This document shows positions 1-9,225 of a stretch of DNA of 64,000 nucleotides, piece after piece. This DNA is from Thermoplasmata archaeon. Lineage in GTDB: Archaea > Thermoplasmatota > Thermoplasmata > Halarchaeoplasmatales > Halarchaeoplasmataceae. The stretch covers positions 1 to 64,000 of the forward strand of contig PUNK01000014.1 of NCBI GenBank assembly GCA_003552585.1, written 5' to 3'. Under the pieces are notes generated by a model that saw nothing but the letters and a program-made list of their open reading frames with translations, ran no database searches and was not told where the DNA came from. A program made the position numbers and the translations under genes. Every line of letters begins with the position of its first letter. Positions within the stretch are counted from its first letter, which is position 1.

Positions 1-18
1 GATGGGATCTTTTGCCAT
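1..18 (-). CDS. N-terminus of a probable YHS/TRASH-type heavy-metal protein (partial)
   Basis: On the minus strand an ATG at position 18 opens a frame reading MAKDPI before the window ends. It is preceded by a good ribosome binding site (GAGGTG, 31 to 26, 7 nt spacing) and a TATA box GTATATATAC (48 to 39). The MAKDP start is typical of proteins opening with a YHS metal-binding domain, such as some copper-transporting P-type ATPases. Only six codons are visible, so the product is an inference, supported by the divergent metal-type regulator at 149. The start itself is well supported by the RBS and promoter. Confidence 0.5.
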
Positions 19-74
19 CTTTAAACACCTCTACGTGTGTATATATACTTCATTATTCATTGCATTTTCGGTTT

Positions 75-92
75 ACATATGTAATGATATGT
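75..92. promoter_or_regulatory. Inverted repeat between divergent genes, possible operator
   Basis: ACATAT (75-80) and ATATGT (87-92) form a perfect 6-bp inverted repeat with a 6-bp spacer. It lies just upstream of the likely TATA element of the Lrp-TRASH gene (TTAACATA, about 103-110) and also upstream of the left-hand gene's promoter. The position suits an Lrp-type dimer acting on both promoters. No binding data; inference from symmetry and position. Confidence 0.35.
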
Positions 93-148
93 GCAGATAT
101 ACTTAACATACGTAAAGTTTTTATCATCTTACTTCGGTTAAAACGAAC

Positions 149-754
149 ATGGAATTAAACGATATCGAAGTAGGGATATTGAAAGCTCTTCAGGAGGATT
201 CACGTCGGTCCATGCGTTCCCTGGCCGAGGAGCTGAACGTGAGCACTCCCACCATCAGTACCAAGATAAAGGAATTGGAGGACATGGGTTTGATCCGTGG
301 TTACGGTGCTAGGCTGAACCTAGATATGCTGGGTCTGCACACCTTCGTACTGAATATGGACACCAGACCTGATAAGTTAGATACTATCTCGGAAGATATA
401 CTCAACATGCCCGAGGTTCGAACGCTCTACGAACTGGACGGTGGCAGCCTGATGGCTATAGTGTCCGTAGATGAGGTGAGATCGCTGGATGGCATACTCA
501 AGGAGTTAAAGGGGATGGAAGGGATGCTGGGATTCGACAGTTCCAGAGTCACCCGAACCTATAGGGAAAGCGGTCCTCTTCTATTGGATGGTAACGCTGC
601 CCTCGATTTAGACTGCTATTACTGCAAAGCCCATATAGAGGGGAAGCCTGTGAAGATGGAGCTCGACGATAGGAAGCACTACCTTTGCTGTGAAACCTGT
701 GCCAAGGAGTACAGGGGGAAGTACATGGAGTTGAAAGAGGGGTCCGATATATGA
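149..754 (+). CDS. Lrp/AsnC-type transcriptional regulator with C-terminal TRASH metal-binding domain
   Basis: A 201-residue DNA-binding regulator. Residues 1-50 form the AsnC/Lrp winged helix-turn-helix, with the recognition region around STPTISTKIKELE. Residues about 62-140 resemble the Lrp effector/oligomerisation domain. The tail (about 155-190) is a TRASH/YHS-like zinc or copper site with C156-x2-C159 and C180, C181, C184. Lrp proteins with a TRASH tail are known in haloarchaea as copper-responsive regulators, so metal sensing is the likely role. It is divergent from a partial gene that starts like a YHS metal protein, with an inverted repeat between them. The metal is unproven. Confidence 0.85.
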   Translation: MELNDIEVGILKALQEDSRRSMRSLAEELNVSTPTISTKIKELEDMGLIRGYGARLNLDMLGLHTFVLNMDTRPDKLDTISEDILNMPEVRTLYELDGGSLMAIVSVDEVRSLDGILKELKGMEGMLGFDSSRVTRTYRESGPLLLDGNAALDLDCYYCKAHIEGKPVKMELDDRKHYLCCETCAKEYRGKYMELKEGSDI

Positions 755-867
755 GGTTCATCGACCATGATCCTGTTGAGATCATCATCTGTCGGTGATC
801 CTTTTTGATCAGTTTCGCATCCCGATAAAGGTGTGACATAAACAAAGCTTGAATGAGCGACCCAAAA

Positions 868-875
868 TTATATAA
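868..875 (+). promoter_or_regulatory. TATA box of the ATPase gene
   Basis: TTATATAA centred about 30 nt before the ATG at 901. That spacing implies transcription starts at or next to the start codon, so the mRNA is probably leaderless. No Shine-Dalgarno sequence is seen. Confidence 0.6.
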
Positions 876-900
876 TCATGATTAGCCTATTTACGATTAT

Positions 901-2271
901 ATGTTTGTGAATCGAGAGGTGGAATTGGAGTCATTGGAAGAAGAGTGGAGGCGAGAACGCAATTCGTTCATAGTTATATATGGGAGAAGAAGGATAGGTA
1001 AGACTTCGCTTATCAAGGAATTCATAGAAGGTAAAGAACACGTGTATTATCTTGCCACAGAACTCCCCATAAAGCAGCAATTTCAAGATCTCCAAAGGCA
1101 GGTTGGGAGGGAGTTAGAAGATGAAATATTGAGCAATGAAGCCTTCCACAGATGGGACGATTTCTTCAATTATATATGTGATATCGGGAATAGGTTCATC
1201 TTGGTCATAGATGAATTCCCATATCTAGTACGAGCAGAAAAAGCCATTACCTCTGTATTCCAGAAAGGATGGGATGAATATATGAAGGATTCAGATGTTG
1301 GCATGATATTATGTGGTTCCTCCATATCTATGATGGAAGACAGCGTCATGAAAAGCGAAAGCCCACTTTATGGTAGGAAAACGTCACAGATCAAGTTGAA
1401 AGAACTCCCATTGATATCTTTGCGGGAATTTCTACCCGGACACAGTCCGGAGGAATTGATAAGATATTACTCGGTTTACGGCGGTGTACCCGCCTATTTA
1501 GAGTTGCTCGACCCAAGATTGTCTTTTGAAGAGAATTTGGAGATAACAACATTAAAAGTGGACGCACCGTTGAAGGATGCAGTTGATTTTATCTTAAAAA
1601 CAGAGCTCAGGAGTCCCGAAAGATACCGTGCCATACTCTATCATCTTTCAAAAGGGATCACCGATCTGAACGGATTATCCCAAAAAATGGATATCGAAGG
1701 CAACAGGATATCTCAATATTTATCTAAATTGCGTACATTGAATCTAGTTATCAGGGAAGAACCAGTCACTATTTCACCCACCAAAAAAAGAAGAAGAGGG
1801 ATCTATAAGGTAATGGATAATTTCTTCAGATTTTTCTTTTACTATATACTGCCCAATAGGTCTGATCTAGAAGAAGGGGATCCGGAGGGAGTTTTAAGGG
1901 AGTTCCGGGAGGATGAGCACTATTTCATTTCACCCATATTCGAGGAGATCTGTCGTGATCATGTTAGAAGAACGATGGACTACTCGAAGGTCGGGAGCTG
2001 GTGGTATCGTGAGGATGAAGTAGATATACTTGGTTTGGACCCAAAAAGAAAGGAGATGATGATCGGAGAATGTAAATGGAGTGAAAAGCCAGTGGGCAAG
2101 GATCTATACTCGGACATGCTGGAGAAAGAAGAAAAAATCAGATGGAAAAACAAGGATACAAAAGTGAAATATGCTATCTATTCGAAGTCGGGTTTCGACG
2201 ACGAGCTCATGGGGATCGAGGGGCTGAGCTTGTTCGATGTAGATGAAATCTGGCATGGTTTCAGAGAGTAA
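901..2271 (+). CDS. Archaeal P-loop ATPase with DUF234 nuclease-like C-terminus
   Basis: A 456-residue protein of the archaeal ATPase_2 family (STAND-like P-loop NTPases, often in many copies per genome, role unclear). Walker A is GRRRIGKTS at residues 28-36; Walker B is FILVIDEF near 98-105. A winged-helix segment follows (about 245-300). The C-terminus (about 310-456) matches the DUF234 layout and carries a PD-(D/E)xK-like pattern: EVDILGL near 370-377, then GECKW near 394-398. The product may be an ATPase coupled to a nuclease fold, although activity is not shown. A single gene with its own promoter and no RBS. Such genes are often mobile or defence-linked. Confidence 0.85.
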   Translation: MFVNREVELESLEEEWRRERNSFIVIYGRRRIGKTSLIKEFIEGKEHVYYLATELPIKQQFQDLQRQVGRELEDEILSNEAFHRWDDFFNYICDIGNRFILVIDEFPYLVRAEKAITSVFQKGWDEYMKDSDVGMILCGSSISMMEDSVMKSESPLYGRKTSQIKLKELPLISLREFLPGHSPEELIRYYSVYGGVPAYLELLDPRLSFEENLEITTLKVDAPLKDAVDFILKTELRSPERYRAILYHLSKGITDLNGLSQKMDIEGNRISQYLSKLRTLNLVIREEPVTISPTKKRRRGIYKVMDNFFRFFFYYILPNRSDLEEGDPEGVLREFREDEHYFISPIFEEICRDHVRRTMDYSKVGSWWYREDEVDILGLDPKRKEMMIGECKWSEKPVGKDLYSDMLEKEEKIRWKNKDTKVKYAIYSKSGFDDELMGIEGLSLFDVDEIWHGFRE

Positions 2272-2385
2272 TATCATCACGATCAGTCTATTCGATATCT
2301 GGCTATATCTTTAGACAAGATCAAATCAGTAGCCCACAAGTTCACAAAAATTATTTATCAGTGCCACGTCTGTCAACAGCAGGAC

Positions 2386-3627
2386 TTGGTAGTTATGGAC
2401 ATGTCGAAGAAGCAGGAGTACGAATTCAAGAAGGCTCTGGAGAAAATAAGTGAACTGAAGGGCAGAGGCACAGAGCTTATATCACTATACATACCCCCTG
2501 ACAAACAGATATCCGATGTTGCAGCTTATTTGAGGGAAGAGATGTCTGAGAGTTCGAATATCAAATCAAAGAATACCAGGAAGCATGTCCAGTCCGCGCT
2601 GAAATCCATCCTTTCGAAGTTGAAATATTTCAAGGAGCCGCCAGAGAACGGGTTGGTTTTCTTCGTGGGACACGTATCAGCCTCGGGAGATCAGACGGAG
2701 ATGGTATCTGAATCCATCGAACCACCTAAACCCGTTGAGACCTTTTTATATCGCTGTGATTCAGAGTTCCACATAGAACCTCTAAAAGGCATGATAGGTG
2801 AAAGAGAAAAGTACGGCCTTATTGTTGTTGACAGGAGTGAAGCCACTATAGGATTGTTGAATGGTAACAGAGTTGAACCGTTGACCAATATTCAATCCTT
2901 GATCCCAAGCAAACACTCCAAAGGTGGTCAGTCAGCTCAGAGATTTGAAAGGCTGATAGAAGATGCAGCACATCAGTACTTCAAAAAGGTGGGTGACAAG
3001 GCCAATAGACTTCTTTTAGACGAGGATATAGAGGGTCTGCTGGTCGGAGGCCCTGGTGCTACAAAAGACGGGTTCGTCGACGGTTCTTACCTTCACCATG
3101 AACTTCAAAAGAAGGTGCTAGACACCTTCAACACAGGTTACACGGACGAGTACGGTCTCCGCGAACTTGTTCAGATGGCTGAAGAAACACTTTCAGACCT
3201 GGAGGTTATGAAGGAAAAAAAACTGATCAACCAGCTGCTGGAAGAGATCAAAAAGCCGAGGGGAGGGCTTGCTACCTATGGAGAAGAGCACGTTAGACAT
3301 GCCCTGATGATCGGGGCGGTGGACACATTGCTGGTTTCCGACGGATTGAACAAGGTGGTTATAAAGGCTGAATGCGAAAGCTGTGGGCACGAATCTGAAT
3401 TTACCAAGAATACCGACTTCTCCGAACTGACTTGCCCAGAGTGTGGTGAGTTGATGACTATAATAGAAAAGGAAGACATCATGGAACGTTTACACGAGGA
3501 GGCCAAGAACGTAGGTTCTTCGGTTGAACTCATATCAGATGAGTCAGAGGAGGGAGAGCTCTTTTTGAAAGCATTCGGCGGTATCGGAGCTCTACTTCGT
3601 TTCAGGATCAATGAGGAGACAATATGA
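2386..3627 (+). CDS. prf1: Peptide chain release factor aRF1
   Basis: Archaeal class I release factor, which reads all three stop codons and triggers peptidyl-tRNA hydrolysis. The NIKS stop-codon recognition motif is in SSNIKSKNTR (about residues 53-56 counted from the ATG at 2401), and the catalytic GGQ loop is SKGGQSAQR (about 175-177). A C-terminal zinc-binding pair (CESC and CPEC) is intact. The length is normal. The start is uncertain: TTG 2386 sits about 31 nt from a TATA-like TTATTTAT (2351-2358) and could be leaderless, whereas ATG 2395 or 2401 gives the N-terminus usual for the family. It overlaps argS by 4 nt (ATGA), so the two are co-transcribed. Confidence 0.96.
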   Translation: MVVMDMSKKQEYEFKKALEKISELKGRGTELISLYIPPDKQISDVAAYLREEMSESSNIKSKNTRKHVQSALKSILSKLKYFKEPPENGLVFFVGHVSASGDQTEMVSESIEPPKPVETFLYRCDSEFHIEPLKGMIGEREKYGLIVVDRSEATIGLLNGNRVEPLTNIQSLIPSKHSKGGQSAQRFERLIEDAAHQYFKKVGDKANRLLLDEDIEGLLVGGPGATKDGFVDGSYLHHELQKKVLDTFNTGYTDEYGLRELVQMAEETLSDLEVMKEKKLINQLLEEIKKPRGGLATYGEEHVRHALMIGAVDTLLVSDGLNKVVIKAECESCGHESEFTKNTDFSELTCPECGELMTIIEKEDIMERLHEEAKNVGSSVELISDESEEGELFLKAFGGIGALLRFRINEETI

Positions 3628-5309
3628 ACCATGTCATGTTGGAATTCAAAAATGAGATAGAAGAGAAGGTCAAGGAACTCTTAGATGTAGATAGACCTGT
3701 ATCACTTGAAACTCCTTCACCCGAACGTGGTGACTACGCTCTTCCATGCTTTGATTTCGCATCTTTGTTGAAAAAGGCGCCCGATGTGATTGCAAAGGAA
3801 TTGGTCCAAAAGATTGACTTAAAACGGGGTGATGTAGAGCAGTCAGGTCCGTATATCAATTTTAGTATAGATACATCTTATCTTGTTGAAAACACGTTGA
3901 AAAGCTGTTTAGAAGGTACCTTCGGTCGATTTCCTCATAAAGATGAAAGCGTGATAATCGAACACACCAGTGCCAATCCCAACGCTCCGCTCCACGTGGG
4001 CAATGCAAGAAATCCTATAATTGGAGATACTCTGGCAAGAATCTATAGACGATTGGGCTTTGATGTAATTACGGAGTATTACGTCGATGATATGGGTCGC
4101 CAGGTAGCTATCCTTACCTGGGCGTTAGATAACATACGCGAAGATGATTTACCAGAACCCGACTATAACAAACCGGACCACGAGATGGCCCGGTATTATC
4201 AGCATGCATCTTCTATGGTGGAGAAAGATGATGAGGTGCTAGGAGCTGTACAATCTTTGATCCAACGTATGGAAGAGGGTGATGAAGAGGTCATTGAGGC
4301 GTTTATAGATTACTCGAAAAAAGTGTTAGAGGGACACAAAGATTCCCTCGCCCGCCTGAACATATTTCAAGACTCTTACAAAACAGAATCATCACTCGTT
4401 TTAGATGGAGAGGTGAAGAAGACAGTAGATGAGCTGAGGGAAAGCAAAGTATGCGGGGACGAAGACGGTGCACTGTACTTGCCTATAGGTGACGACAGGA
4501 TCTTCCTTACTAGAAGTGATGGTACTAGTCTTTATCCCGCCAGAGATATAGCTTACCACATATGGAAGTCACGGAGAGCTGATAGGTTGATAGACGTGCT
4601 GGGTGAAGACCATAAATCCCATGCACGTATAGTAAAGAAAGCTCTAGAGTCTTTGAACATTTCTCCTTTACCATCTTTCATATTCTATTCATTTGTCTCG
4701 CTAGAAGGAGAAAAAATGTCCACCCGATCAGCCCGCTCGGTTTGGCTGGACGAACTTATGGATAATGCGGAGGAAAGGGCGAAAGAAGAGATACTTACCC
4801 GGAGAGATGACTTACAACCCGACCAGATAGAGAAGAGTGCCAGGGAGGTTGGCATGGGTGCTGTTCGTTTTAATATAATCAGAGTTCAACCGGAGAAGCA
4901 TATGGACTTTAGATGGGAAGATGCCTTAAATTTCCAGGGAAGTAGCGCTCCTTTCGTTCAATACACTCACGCAAGGGCCTGCAGCATACTAAGAAAATGG
5001 GGTGGCGATGAAGAAATTCTCAAGGAGCAGGATGGTAGTTTACTGGATCACGAAAGCGAGATCAAACTTGTAAAAACCATCGCCAAATATCCGGAAGTTC
5101 TATTAGATTCCATGGAGAACAGTGCGCCCCACCTCATGGCGAAATATGCGGTAACAGTTGCTTCGGAATTCAACCTGTTTTATCGGGACTGCCCCGTCCT
5201 ACAAGGGGATGAAAAGACTGTCAGCCGTTTATCTCTGGTAAAGGCCTACAAAGAAGCGATATCCATTATCTTAGATACTCTTGGAATCTCTGCACCAGAG
5301 TATATGTAA
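3624..5309 (+). CDS. argS: Arginyl-tRNA synthetase
   Basis: Class I aminoacyl-tRNA synthetase charging tRNA-Arg, 561 residues and full length. It has the N-terminal additional domain (about 1-110), the HIGH-type motif PNAPLHVGN (about 119-127), the KMSK-type motif KMSTRSARSV (about 363-372) and the C-terminal DALR anticodon-binding domain. Its ATG overlaps the aRF1 stop codon (ATGA), which points to translational coupling of termination and charging genes. It converges on the surface-protein gene at 5346. Confidence 0.96.
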   Translation: MNHVMLEFKNEIEEKVKELLDVDRPVSLETPSPERGDYALPCFDFASLLKKAPDVIAKELVQKIDLKRGDVEQSGPYINFSIDTSYLVENTLKSCLEGTFGRFPHKDESVIIEHTSANPNAPLHVGNARNPIIGDTLARIYRRLGFDVITEYYVDDMGRQVAILTWALDNIREDDLPEPDYNKPDHEMARYYQHASSMVEKDDEVLGAVQSLIQRMEEGDEEVIEAFIDYSKKVLEGHKDSLARLNIFQDSYKTESSLVLDGEVKKTVDELRESKVCGDEDGALYLPIGDDRIFLTRSDGTSLYPARDIAYHIWKSRRADRLIDVLGEDHKSHARIVKKALESLNISPLPSFIFYSFVSLEGEKMSTRSARSVWLDELMDNAEERAKEEILTRRDDLQPDQIEKSAREVGMGAVRFNIIRVQPEKHMDFRWEDALNFQGSSAPFVQYTHARACSILRKWGGDEEILKEQDGSLLDHESEIKLVKTIAKYPEVLLDSMENSAPHLMAKYAVTVASEFNLFYRDCPVLQGDEKTVSRLSLVKAYKEAISIILDTLGISAPEYM

Positions 5310-5343
5310 AAAAAGAATAAGAAAAGGGGGAAAGGTTTTAATT
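5308..5343 (-). terminator. C-run plus T-rich terminator of the surface-protein gene
   Basis: Read on the minus strand just after the stop at 5346: CCTTTCCCCC followed by a T-rich run ending in seven or more Ts. Archaeal termination commonly uses T-runs. The same C5-then-T layout recurs after 25208, 41205, 55886 and 63372. Confidence 0.55.
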
Positions 5344-5345
5344 CG

Positions 5346-8276
5346 CTATCTACCCAGTTTCTCTTGTATCTCGTCTTTAAAGTAGTACAGACCTACTGCC
5401 ACACCTATTATGATAACAGGTACCAGGACGTATCCTAGAATCACTCTCCATTGTGGTGGATCTGCGTTGAAAGTCCTCTCGATCTCGTTATCGAAGTGCC
5501 ATTCCACAGGTTCCTGACTATCGGTTATGTTCACGTTCAACGTGTTTTCTCCTTCATTTTCGACGTCCCACTCGAATTTGATCAGCCGGTACTCGTCCAT
5601 CGGGATCATTTCGTCAGCGGTTTCATTATCCATGTCAAGGAAGAATCTCGGTGTCATGTCCTGCACTTCCCCATCAACTCTGAACACAACACTGATGTCG
5701 GTTGCGTTAGATGTTCCGTAGTTGGTGACGTTTGCGATCACAGTGACTGTATCTCCTACCCTTATACTCTCTTCTGCCAAGGTCAAATCGGTGACTTCTA
5801 GGTTCGGGCTCGGACCGTGTCTAACTTCGACTGGTCGAGATATGTTGTTGTAGTTACCTGCCTCATCAGTTACATTAAGGTGTAGGTCATATGTTCCTGT
5901 TTCTTGGAAGGAGTAATTTAGAACCTCGAATTCCGTTGAATGGAAGTCAACACCTGATATCCACCATTCGACCTCGATATCTCCTTCAACGTTATCGAGC
6001 CCTGGCGGATCGTACGAGATGCTTGCATCGAGTGAGATCTCCTGACCTCTTTCTAATCTGATCTCCGTAATGTTGTCGCTCTCGATCTCTTCATCGTCAT
6101 ATATAGCAACGAATCTTGCAACTGGGTCCGTGGTATCTTCAACAGTTATCTCAATGGTTTCTTCGTTCCAGTTACCCACATTATCGGTAACGTTTAACGT
6201 AACGGTGTAATCTCCGTACAGCTCAAAGGCGTGAGAGACGTTCATGTCTCGGACTAGATCCGTATCGTCGCTGAAGTTCCATTCGTAGCTACGTATGCCC
6301 ACCTCGTCTGTAAAGTTGTAAGCGCTGAACTGGATCTCTTCGTTTTCACCTATTGTTGTATCCGGATCAACCTCTATCTCACCTGTTGGTCCCGTACCAT
6401 CTACGACGACATCTGCGTAGGCATAAACCACTAAACCTCCTGCAGAGGTGACCTCGAGAGAAATATTCGTTGGGTTTTCAACGGTGCTTTCGGTTGTGAA
6501 GACGTGAGTTATCTCATCACCATATTCTTCTAATTCCGTTCCATCAACGTACCATGTGTAGTTAGCTGCGGCCTCATCGCCGACGGGGTCAAGGAAATCG
6601 GCTATGAGGGTAACTTCCTCATCCTGCCTAACTGCATACTTTTCATCTTCCATAAGATACACATGTTCATCCTCTACAAGGATAACTTCTGCTTCACCTT
6701 CTTCCGATTGTCGGATATCGAAAACAAGGTCAGATCTTCCTCCTTCGATCTCAGAAGTTATATGGATCTCGCGATAACCTTCAACGACAACACCACTAGG
6801 TATATCCTCTAAATTAGATGATACACGTTCAAATCCTTCTGGCAAACTAACGATATATTTGTACTCAACCAGATTTCCTGCACGCTGGTTGTTCATGATG
6901 GTCATGCCCATTTCGTAATCTTCGTCATCTTCGATCATATCGACTGCATGGTATGTCAATTCAGTTCGTACTTCTATCCTTTCATCATAGGGTTCTGTTG
7001 TATCACCTACCAATGCATCGAGTTCATCCGCATCATAGGTTACGTTGTCTAAATCGAGTTCGTATATTATACCGTTAAGGGTGAAAAAGCGTTGGGTGTT
7101 CAACCTCTTCGCTTCTCTATATTCTAACCATTCTTTGTATTCGTCAACTTCTTCCTGGGTAAGGTTCATATCACCATCGCCGAGGGCCATATCTATCTGC
7201 ATCCTGAGGTTGCCCAGGTACCAGTAGTCCATGGTCATCATTCTGCTGTTTCCGAATAGCTCTTTAGTTCTGTTGACTTCGATCGTTTCCCAACCATCGA
7301 ATTCGACCTCTGTGTTTACCTCTTCGGTTTCCACGGGGCTTACGAATACTCTACCTAGAGGAATATTTGTATCGTCATCAGGAACATCAATCTTTTCCAC
7401 ATGAGGCATGTAGCCGTCTGCAGATACTACTAAAGTATATTCTCCCTCTGTGGCTCCTATATCGAACCAGGGATTACCTGCAGGCATCGTTTCTCTGAGT
7501 ATTTTACCTTCATCTTCTGGGATTAGGGTGACTTCTGTCTCTGTTCTTACAGCACCTGTATTACCTTCATCATCTTCGTACCAAAGGTAACCACTGACAG
7601 TGGGTGTTTCTTTCAATGTAACGTTAAGAACCATATCTGAATCGAATGTTATCTCGTCGACATAAGGTGCGAAATCTTCGGCTTCAACTATGATCCCCAA
7701 AGTGCCCTCATATACCTTCATCTCAAAGTGACCCGTAGTTAAATTTTTTAAACCTACGGATTTACTGTAAACATCGTTCTCGAACACCGTGATTTCAGCA
7801 TCTTCGACGACATCTCCATCTTCGTCTTCGACATTCCCCTCCAATTTATGATCCAGTCTTCGGGATTCTACCTCTACTTCTCTGAAAACGATGTCCCCTT
7901 CAGTAACCTCTAAAACCTCGTCCGTCTGAACACGGTGGTATGCCCTTGCATGGGTTTGTGAAGGCACGTGGATCTCATAGTATCCATCGTTTAAATCGGT
8001 GAATTGAAAGTATCCTCCTTTCTCAGTATAAGATGTTAAGATTTCGTCCTCTACTAAATCAATTAATTCAACCATAAATCCTTGAGGTATTCGACTTCCA
8101 TCCTGGGCTCGTACAATACCCTCTACTGTTCCCAGTTCTCGTTCTTCAGCTCTTGCGTATTGCAGCACCATCACACATGACAGCACCAATAATAGCACCA
8201 TCAGGCTGGTTACCAACTTGCTTGCCGTTTTCGCTTTCATATCTGTTTCCTCCATGGAAGTAATCCCATGTTTCAC
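5346..8276 (-). CDS. Large secreted, membrane-anchored protein with carboxypeptidase-regulatory-like, PKD and CARDB domains
   Basis: A 976-residue, highly acidic envelope protein. The N-terminus has a signal peptide (hydrophobic run LVTSLMVLLLVLSCVMVL, cleavage near ARAEE at about 43). Next come repeated beta-sandwich modules of the carboxypeptidase-regulatory type (GTVEGIVRAQDGSRIP, then similar segments to about residue 310), a unique middle region, and two PKD-like modules (about 635-820; motifs SHAFELYGDYTVTLNVTD and FQETGTYDLHLNVTD). A CARDB-like module (about 825-945) precedes the membrane helix VLVPVIIIGVAVGLYYF and a short cytoplasmic tail. Several inner methionines precede the signal, so the true start may be MKAKTASK. 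A likely cell-surface scaffold or adhesin; the ligand is unknown. It faces argS and has its own terminator. Confidence 0.8.
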   Translation of the reverse strand: MKHGITSMEETDMKAKTASKLVTSLMVLLLVLSCVMVLQYARAEERELGTVEGIVRAQDGSRIPQGFMVELIDLVEDEILTSYTEKGGYFQFTDLNDGYYEIHVPSQTHARAYHRVQTDEVLEVTEGDIVFREVEVESRRLDHKLEGNVEDEDGDVVEDAEITVFENDVYSKSVGLKNLTTGHFEMKVYEGTLGIIVEAEDFAPYVDEITFDSDMVLNVTLKETPTVSGYLWYEDDEGNTGAVRTETEVTLIPEDEGKILRETMPAGNPWFDIGATEGEYTLVVSADGYMPHVEKIDVPDDDTNIPLGRVFVSPVETEEVNTEVEFDGWETIEVNRTKELFGNSRMMTMDYWYLGNLRMQIDMALGDGDMNLTQEEVDEYKEWLEYREAKRLNTQRFFTLNGIIYELDLDNVTYDADELDALVGDTTEPYDERIEVRTELTYHAVDMIEDDEDYEMGMTIMNNQRAGNLVEYKYIVSLPEGFERVSSNLEDIPSGVVVEGYREIHITSEIEGGRSDLVFDIRQSEEGEAEVILVEDEHVYLMEDEKYAVRQDEEVTLIADFLDPVGDEAAANYTWYVDGTELEEYGDEITHVFTTESTVENPTNISLEVTSAGGLVVYAYADVVVDGTGPTGEIEVDPDTTIGENEEIQFSAYNFTDEVGIRSYEWNFSDDTDLVRDMNVSHAFELYGDYTVTLNVTDNVGNWNEETIEITVEDTTDPVARFVAIYDDEEIESDNITEIRLERGQEISLDASISYDPPGLDNVEGDIEVEWWISGVDFHSTEFEVLNYSFQETGTYDLHLNVTDEAGNYNNISRPVEVRHGPSPNLEVTDLTLAEESIRVGDTVTVIANVTNYGTSNATDISVVFRVDGEVQDMTPRFFLDMDNETADEMIPMDEYRLIKFEWDVENEGENTLNVNITDSQEPVEWHFDNEIERTFNADPPQWRVILGYVLVPVIIIGVAVGLYYFKDEIQEKLGR

Positions 8277-8379
8277 TAAGGAATTAGCCCTGCCATTAGA
8301 GGCTCTAATATAAATATTTTTGCAGATTTGCTTTTTGAATTATGGAAAAAATTAAAAGAGTTAGGAGTGTTAGCTTATT

Positions 8380-8613
8380 ATGGGATCTTATATGAAGCGA
8401 GAAAGGAAGAGTAAGAGGAAAAAAAAGACCTGTGATGTCAGGGGCTGTGACGAGAAAAAGAAGAAGTCAGTCCCCATAGGAAAAGCTAAAAATAAAGCTG
8501 ATCTGGACGTGGATGCAGATGGAACCAGTGCATATCTGTGTAAAAAACACTGGAAAGAGTTCAAAAAGGCTACAAAGAAAGAGAGGGAGATGAGGAGACT
8601 ATCTTGGGATTAA
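8380..8613 (+). CDS. Small basic protein with a possible Cys/His metal site
   Basis: Unrecognised 77-residue protein. It is very lysine-rich at both ends, with a possible zinc site made of CDVRGC near residues 21-26 and LCKKHW near 57-62. The composition suggests nucleic-acid or ribosome binding, but no family is identified. Either ATG 8380 or ATG 8392 could be the start; a weak TTAGGAG lies upstream at about 8360. It stands alone between the divergent surface-protein gene and the magnesium operon. Confidence 0.6.
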   Translation: MGSYMKRERKSKRKKKTCDVRGCDEKKKKSVPIGKAKNKADLDVDADGTSAYLCKKHWKEFKKATKKEREMRRLSWD

Positions 8614-8661
8614 AGATCAATGTGAGCTCTGGTAAGTCAAATCATTTTTCAATGTGGTAGG

Positions 8662-9225
8662 ATGGATAAGAAACGCGCTTTGAAAGAAATTCTCCCTTTT
8701 CTCTTCCTTTGCGTTCTGGGTGGGACCTTAGCAGGATTTTTACTCGGGGGTATGGCTGAGATATTTGAATTGATCCCTGGGTTGATAATTATAGTGCCTG
8801 CGATAATCGATATGAGGGGGAATATCTGCTCCGCATTGGGTTCTAGACTTGGTTCAGCGATGCATCTTGGATTGTTAGAGGGGGGTTTAACGTCTGACGT
8901 TACACTTGAAAATTTTAAGGGAACCATATCATTATCTCTTTTTGTTTCTTCATTATTCCCTCTTTTTTTGTTGCTGATAAGTTTTTTCCTACCATTTACG
9001 ATAACTATACGAATTTTAGCCGTTATAGCTTTGATTTCAGTTGCCACCGGTGTGACATCAGCAGTTATTCTCATAATAGTGACATTCGTTATCATTTGGT
9101 TCGCAATCAAATACAATATTGACCCTGATAACATAAGTGGGCCCGTATTGACTACTGTTGGAGATATAGCAACTTTGATAGTGATGATAGGTTATGCTTT
9201 GTTATTTGGAGGTCTATTTTTATGA
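8662..9225 (+). CDS. MgtE-type divalent cation channel half, subunit 1
   Basis: A 187-residue integral membrane protein equal to the transmembrane domain of MgtE (SLC41-like), without the N-terminal cytosolic and CBS domains of bacterial MgtE. Five hydrophobic helices are visible. The pore-lining signature appears as PAIIDMRGNICSALGSRLG (about 52-70), matching the GGN motif of the family. The next gene, overlapping by 4 nt, is a second copy of the same domain, so the two probably form a heterodimer for Mg2+ or another divalent ion. Both lack regulatory domains; the downstream PhoU/RCK_C proteins may supply them (inference). Confidence 0.85.
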   Translation: MDKKRALKEILPFLFLCVLGGTLAGFLLGGMAEIFELIPGLIIIVPAIIDMRGNICSALGSRLGSAMHLGLLEGGLTSDVTLENFKGTISLSLFVSSLFPLFLLLISFFLPFTITIRILAVIALISVATGVTSAVILIIVTFVIIWFAIKYNIDPDNISGPVLTTVGDIATLIVMIGYALLFGGLFL

